From contig JAEOTN010000153.1 of NCBI GenBank assembly GCA_016839865.1, positions 1-7,742 on the forward strand: 7,742 nucleotides of DNA. The letters run 5' to 3'. The position numbers and the translations under genes are program-made. A model generated the notes under the pieces. It ran no database searches. It was given only the letters and a program-made list of their open reading frames with translations, and had not been told where the DNA came from. This DNA is from Promethearchaeota archaeon. GTDB lineage: Archaea > Asgardarchaeota > Lokiarchaeia > Sigynarchaeales > MK-D1. Shown here piece after piece: positions 4,709-7,742 of this stretch. The first letter of the stretch is position 1; every line of letters begins with the position of its first letter.

Positions 4709-4954
4709 ATGCAGTTCTGCCCCGATTGTGAATCCATACTATTACCGAAAAGAAACTCAAATGACCTATTCTGCCGTGTTTGTAACAAAACTTTCAAGGC
4801 TGAAAAGGGTAAAGCTGATTACAAGATGAAAAGTAAGATAGATAAAGATCGAGTCAGATCAAAAACTGCAATAGTGGAATCAAGAAATCGCTCCCAATCT
4901 ATATCCGAGGATGAACGTAGAGCATTTGAGGATTATTTTATCGGCGGAGAATAA
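4709..4954 (+). CDS. Single zinc-ribbon protein like the N-terminal half of TFS/RPB9 (RNA polymerase subunit M type)
   Basis: The 81-residue protein opens MQFCPDCESILLPK and closes the ribbon with FCRVCNKTFK: C4, C7, C22 and C25 are the four zinc ligands. This matches the N-terminal ribbon of archaeal TFS and eukaryotic RPB9, which docks on the RNA polymerase lobe. TFS is normally about 100-110 residues, with a second C-terminal ribbon whose acidic tip stimulates transcript cleavage. Here that ribbon is absent. It is replaced by a basic, polar linker (about 31-63) and an acidic end (SEDERRAFEDYFIGGE). RNA cleavage stimulation is therefore not expected; polymerase binding is an inference. The frame ends in a clean TAA, with no sign of the missing ribbon before the convergent gene begins 12 bases on. 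It is divergent from GDPD copy 2. Confidence 0.72.
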   Translation: MQFCPDCESILLPKRNSNDLFCRVCNKTFKAEKGKADYKMKSKIDKDRVRSKTAIVESRNRSQSISEDERRAFEDYFIGGE

Positions 4955-4962
4955 CCCCGACC

Positions 4963-4968
4963 TTTTTT
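4963..4968 (+). terminator. Short T-tract after the zinc-ribbon gene
   Basis: T6 begins 8 bases after the stop codon and overlaps the stop codon of the convergent coiled-coil gene. It is a minimal U-run of the kind archaeal polymerase can terminate at. It is weak on its own. Confidence 0.3.
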
Positions 4969-7742
4969 ACTCATCCAAATCCTTTTGTTTATTTTTCTCT
5001 TTTCGCCGTATTAAGAAAAATATTACTACTAGTAAAGCTAGAACTGCAAATGCTACAGGAATAACCCACCATTCTAAAGAAGCTTGTTGAACAATGCGAA
5101 CTGCGCCCAAAATTATTGTCAATATAGACCCAACAACCATTAAAATCGGATATATCTGCTTAGCTACTCGACGAATGCGATTAATCAAGAGATAAGTCTG
5201 AACATTATTTGTTTTGATCATATCTACTGCAGATCTATCTAATTTACTGATAAGCTCCTCATTCTCATAATAAACTCCTAATTCTATATACAATTTCCCA
5301 TATAGTCGTTTTTCTCCGATTAATGTAATCAGTCTCTGTTGGATAATATCTTTTTTCAACCGAAATTCTTTCACAAGATAATTCAAAGGTATATATTCGT
5401 CTTTGAATGCCCGAATCACTTGCTTTATATATCGCTCCAAAATCATTAGTTCTAAATTGAGTTGTTTCTCCTTGACTACAATGCGGTATTCATCTATGAA
5501 TTTCTTCCAACCATCAGCGATATATCTTGTTTTCACTTTAGTCTTTGATTTTGAGGTAATTTTTTTCATATCTTGTTTCAGAGATTTATCAGACTGTCGA
5601 ATTGTGTCATTGATTTTGCTTAATTTTGCATGCAATCGTTGCATAGCGGATTTATATTCGTGAATTTCGATCCTATTTTCGATATCAAACTGAATGCGAC
5701 CAAGATGGTTATTTAATACATCTTGGTGCGTGAAAAGCATCTCATCTAAGCCGTTTTTCACTCGTTGGCTTTCATAATTCATTAACCGTTTTGTCAAATC
5801 TTGCTTAAATTCTTCGTGATCCGTCACAATTTCTCCTAATTTTTTCTCAAACTGAGACATTATTAGGTTTTGAATCGTCTTTGATTCGTCAATTTTTTGC
5901 CATAGGGTGGTTATCTCTTGAGTGAGTTTCCGACTAGTATTCTGAATTCGAACTTCGATTTTCTTATACTCCGAATCGATCCATTGGATGTTTTTATCAT
6001 AAAATTGACTCTTGTGATCATCTATTGATAAGTCTATTTTCATATTCCAGGATTCTACTGTTGTTTTCAATTCTTTCAAGTTTTTATCCATAATTTTATA
6101 GCTCTTCATCGCAGTAGCAATCTGCAAATGAATCGAATGAATTTTTTCTTTGGAATCATTCCGTCGAGCTTCAAAAAAGTTCAAGTTTTGTTTGTACAAT
6201 TCATTTTTATTATCTAATTGAAGTTCTTGTACTTTTAGATTTACTGATTCTTTGGATTGGGTTAGGTGAATGTAAAATTTCTCTATAACATCATTAAGTT
6301 CTTCGAATGATGTATCGACGGCTTTATGTTCTATCGCATTGGAAAAAATTTGACCCACACGGTCTGAAAACATTTCTAATTCTTTTAATTCACCTTGAAT
6401 AAACAGACTCAATCGTTGGTTCTTTCTCCATTCATCATTATGGATGACCAAGTAGGAGGTACCTTTCACTAATTCCCCTGATATTTTTGATATAGAAAGC
6501 ATGTTCTCAACACGTTTCCTAATCTGCTTTTTGGAAAGTCCGGTTTGTAGAGCTAAAACGGAAAGATCGATCTGGTTTGTCGAATGTTTAGATGTATGTA
6601 GTACAAATGCAATGCGAACAACATCATCCAATATTTCTTCTTTTAAATTAGCTAGTCGACTCTCAAATGAAGAAGTAAAGCCGTTCCATAATGTTACGGA
6701 AGAATCAACTTGAGATAGGAAGTTTTTGTATTTTTTTGAATTGGTTGCTGAGACTTGTTGTACGTCCTTACGTGTCTGAGCTAATAAATTCTGTAGGTGC
6801 TTGAATTGATTATCTATGAAATTGTAGTGAGGAATGGCACGAGCGTTTAATTTCTTGTTAATTTGCTCTGTAAATCCGATAACAGAATTATCTAAATAGG
6901 ATATTTTTTCATTGATTAAAACAATGAAATCATCCCTTTGTTTTTCATATTTATCGGATTCAACAATTTCTTTTTGATTCTGGCGTTCAGTCGATATTTG
7001 TTGTTCTAAACGCGTTTTTTGATCCTTGCATTCTTTTTCCAAGGTGGTAATTAAGAGATATAATTTTCTTCTTGAACGAATAATTTCACTAATTTTTTTG
7101 TAATATTGTTTAAGATCTCGCTCACATTCCTGAATAACGTTGGTAAATCCAACATTCAACAAGCTTTTGGCAGTTTTATGATTTTTCTCTTGGAGCGCAT
7201 TTTGAATTTTTACACTATTGCTTCTAATTTGCTCATTATACCTATGAAAATTAGAGTCAATAGATTCGATTTCTCTATGCCAAATGGTGAATCCATCATA
7301 ATAGAATGCCACCAATTCATCAAAAGACTCCTTATGGGAAACCCATCTTTCAATAACCCGTTTACGTTTATTTTTTATCTTGCGATCCTCTAATGAGATG
7401 TGTTGAGATGATTCAATAATCGTATGATCATATTTTTTGATTTTTCCAACTATGGCTTCTATCTCGCCCTCTAGTTTTGTAACATTCTCGCGTGCATACT
7501 GTTTATCCAAATTGTTTCTAAAACTGTCCTGAAACACTCCAAATGCAAGTTGAAGTTCGGAGATGAATGTATCAATTTGCGAATCTAATTTAGTTAGGAT
7601 TTGTTTTTGATCTCGTAATTTCTCACTTTCGCGGATCTTTTCAAGCATGATTAGATTGACTTTCTGAAACTGGGATTGAAGATTTTCATAGGTTTGGACC
7701 CAATCATATAAATAAGCAGATACTGCGTCAGTTGCATTAATA
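4967..7742 (-). CDS. Giant coiled-coil protein with two PCI-like winged helices and C-terminal membrane hairpin (5' end outside window)
   Basis: I do not recognise a named family. An ATG lies at 7648, but the frame stays open to the right edge with coding-like sequence (AYLYDWVQTYENLQSQF), so the true start is beyond it. At least 924 residues are visible. Counting from the 7648 Met: charged, heptad-rich helices at 1-340; a winged-helix-like domain at about 341-405 (VLALQTGLSKKQIRKRVENM, then a KISGELVKGTSYLVI wing); more coiled coil at 410-735; a second winged helix at about 738-797 (LVKEFRLKKDIIQQRL, RLYGKLYIELGVYY); two membrane helices (about 832-853 and 860-881); and a basic tail RRKEKNKQK. 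Both winged helices are preceded by a W-xx-F helix, suggesting internal duplication. The helix-wing pattern resembles PCI-type winged helices of eukaryotic multi-subunit complexes more than a DNA-binding repressor. A cytosolic rod anchored in the membrane by its C-terminus is the likely topology. The promoter is outside the window. Confidence 0.8.
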   Translation of the reverse strand, partial: INATDAVSAYLYDWVQTYENLQSQFQKVNLIMLEKIRESEKLRDQKQILTKLDSQIDTFISELQLAFGVFQDSFRNNLDKQYARENVTKLEGEIEAIVGKIKKYDHTIIESSQHISLEDRKIKNKRKRVIERWVSHKESFDELVAFYYDGFTIWHREIESIDSNFHRYNEQIRSNSVKIQNALQEKNHKTAKSLLNVGFTNVIQECERDLKQYYKKISEIIRSRRKLYLLITTLEKECKDQKTRLEQQISTERQNQKEIVESDKYEKQRDDFIVLINEKISYLDNSVIGFTEQINKKLNARAIPHYNFIDNQFKHLQNLLAQTRKDVQQVSATNSKKYKNFLSQVDSSVTLWNGFTSSFESRLANLKEEILDDVVRIAFVLHTSKHSTNQIDLSVLALQTGLSKKQIRKRVENMLSISKISGELVKGTSYLVIHNDEWRKNQRLSLFIQGELKELEMFSDRVGQIFSNAIEHKAVDTSFEELNDVIEKFYIHLTQSKESVNLKVQELQLDNKNELYKQNLNFFEARRNDSKEKIHSIHLQIATAMKSYKIMDKNLKELKTTVESWNMKIDLSIDDHKSQFYDKNIQWIDSEYKKIEVRIQNTSRKLTQEITTLWQKIDESKTIQNLIMSQFEKKLGEIVTDHEEFKQDLTKRLMNYESQRVKNGLDEMLFTHQDVLNNHLGRIQFDIENRIEIHEYKSAMQRLHAKLSKINDTIRQSDKSLKQDMKKITSKSKTKVKTRYIADGWKKFIDEYRIVVKEKQLNLELMILERYIKQVIRAFKDEYIPLNYLVKEFRLKKDIIQQRLITLIGEKRLYGKLYIELGVYYENEELISKLDRSAVDMIKTNNVQTYLLINRIRRVAKQIYPILMVVGSILTIILGAVRIVQQASLEWWVIPVAFAVLALLVVIFFLIRRKEKNKQKDLDE

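Noticed and set aside
4588..4797. Minus-strand 69-codon frame across the divergent gap
   Set aside because: It overlaps the zinc-ribbon gene antisense and shows no motif, promoter or ribosome site.
5403..7393. Several + strand open frames of 70-95 codons inside the coiled-coil gene
   Set aside because: They lie antisense to a continuous, domain-bearing frame, have no ribosome sites or recognisable motifs, and are explained by the codon use of the opposite strand.

Overview
The window looks like AT-rich DNA from an archaeon, most probably an Asgard (Promethearchaeota) lineage; I cannot fix the class. The evidence is a TATA-binding protein gene, an archaeal-type TFS/RPB9 zinc ribbon, archaeal TATA boxes placed for leaderless transcripts beside Shine-Dalgarno-led genes, and eukaryote-like genes: a Ras-like GTPase tail, a Rag/Gtr-like GTPase, and a giant coiled-coil winged-helix protein with a membrane anchor.

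Layout. Positions 3-152 (+) hold the end of a Ras-like GTPase gene. The 244-base gap after it contains a T-tract, two inverted repeats and a TATA box. A two-gene operon follows on +: the Rag/Gtr-like GTPase (397-1725) and TBP (1743-2360). It meets head-on a minus-strand lipid-type cluster, with both stop codons inside one TTAA at 2357-2360. In transcription order the cluster reads: GDPD copy 2 (4503-3748), a decayed SCP2-like remnant (3708 to about 3613), GDPD copy 1 (3567-2842), and an intact SCP2-like gene (2824-2357). On + at 4709-4954 is a single-zinc-ribbon TFS/RPB9-like protein. It converges, with 12 bases between, on a large minus-strand coiled-coil gene (4967-7742) that runs off the right edge.

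How the genes may work together. The GTPase and TBP genes form a tight operon, which puts a probable membrane or nutrient-type GTPase beside a general transcription factor. The GDPD/SCP2 cluster appears to be a duplicated two-gene cassette. One GDPD copy has lost active-site residues and one SCP2 copy has decayed to a short fragment. The cassette probably concerns glycerophosphodiester and lipid handling in the cytosol. The coiled-coil protein carries two PCI-like winged helices and a C-terminal membrane hairpin, consistent with a membrane-anchored scaffold. No rRNA, tRNA, CRISPR array, transposase or integrase was seen.
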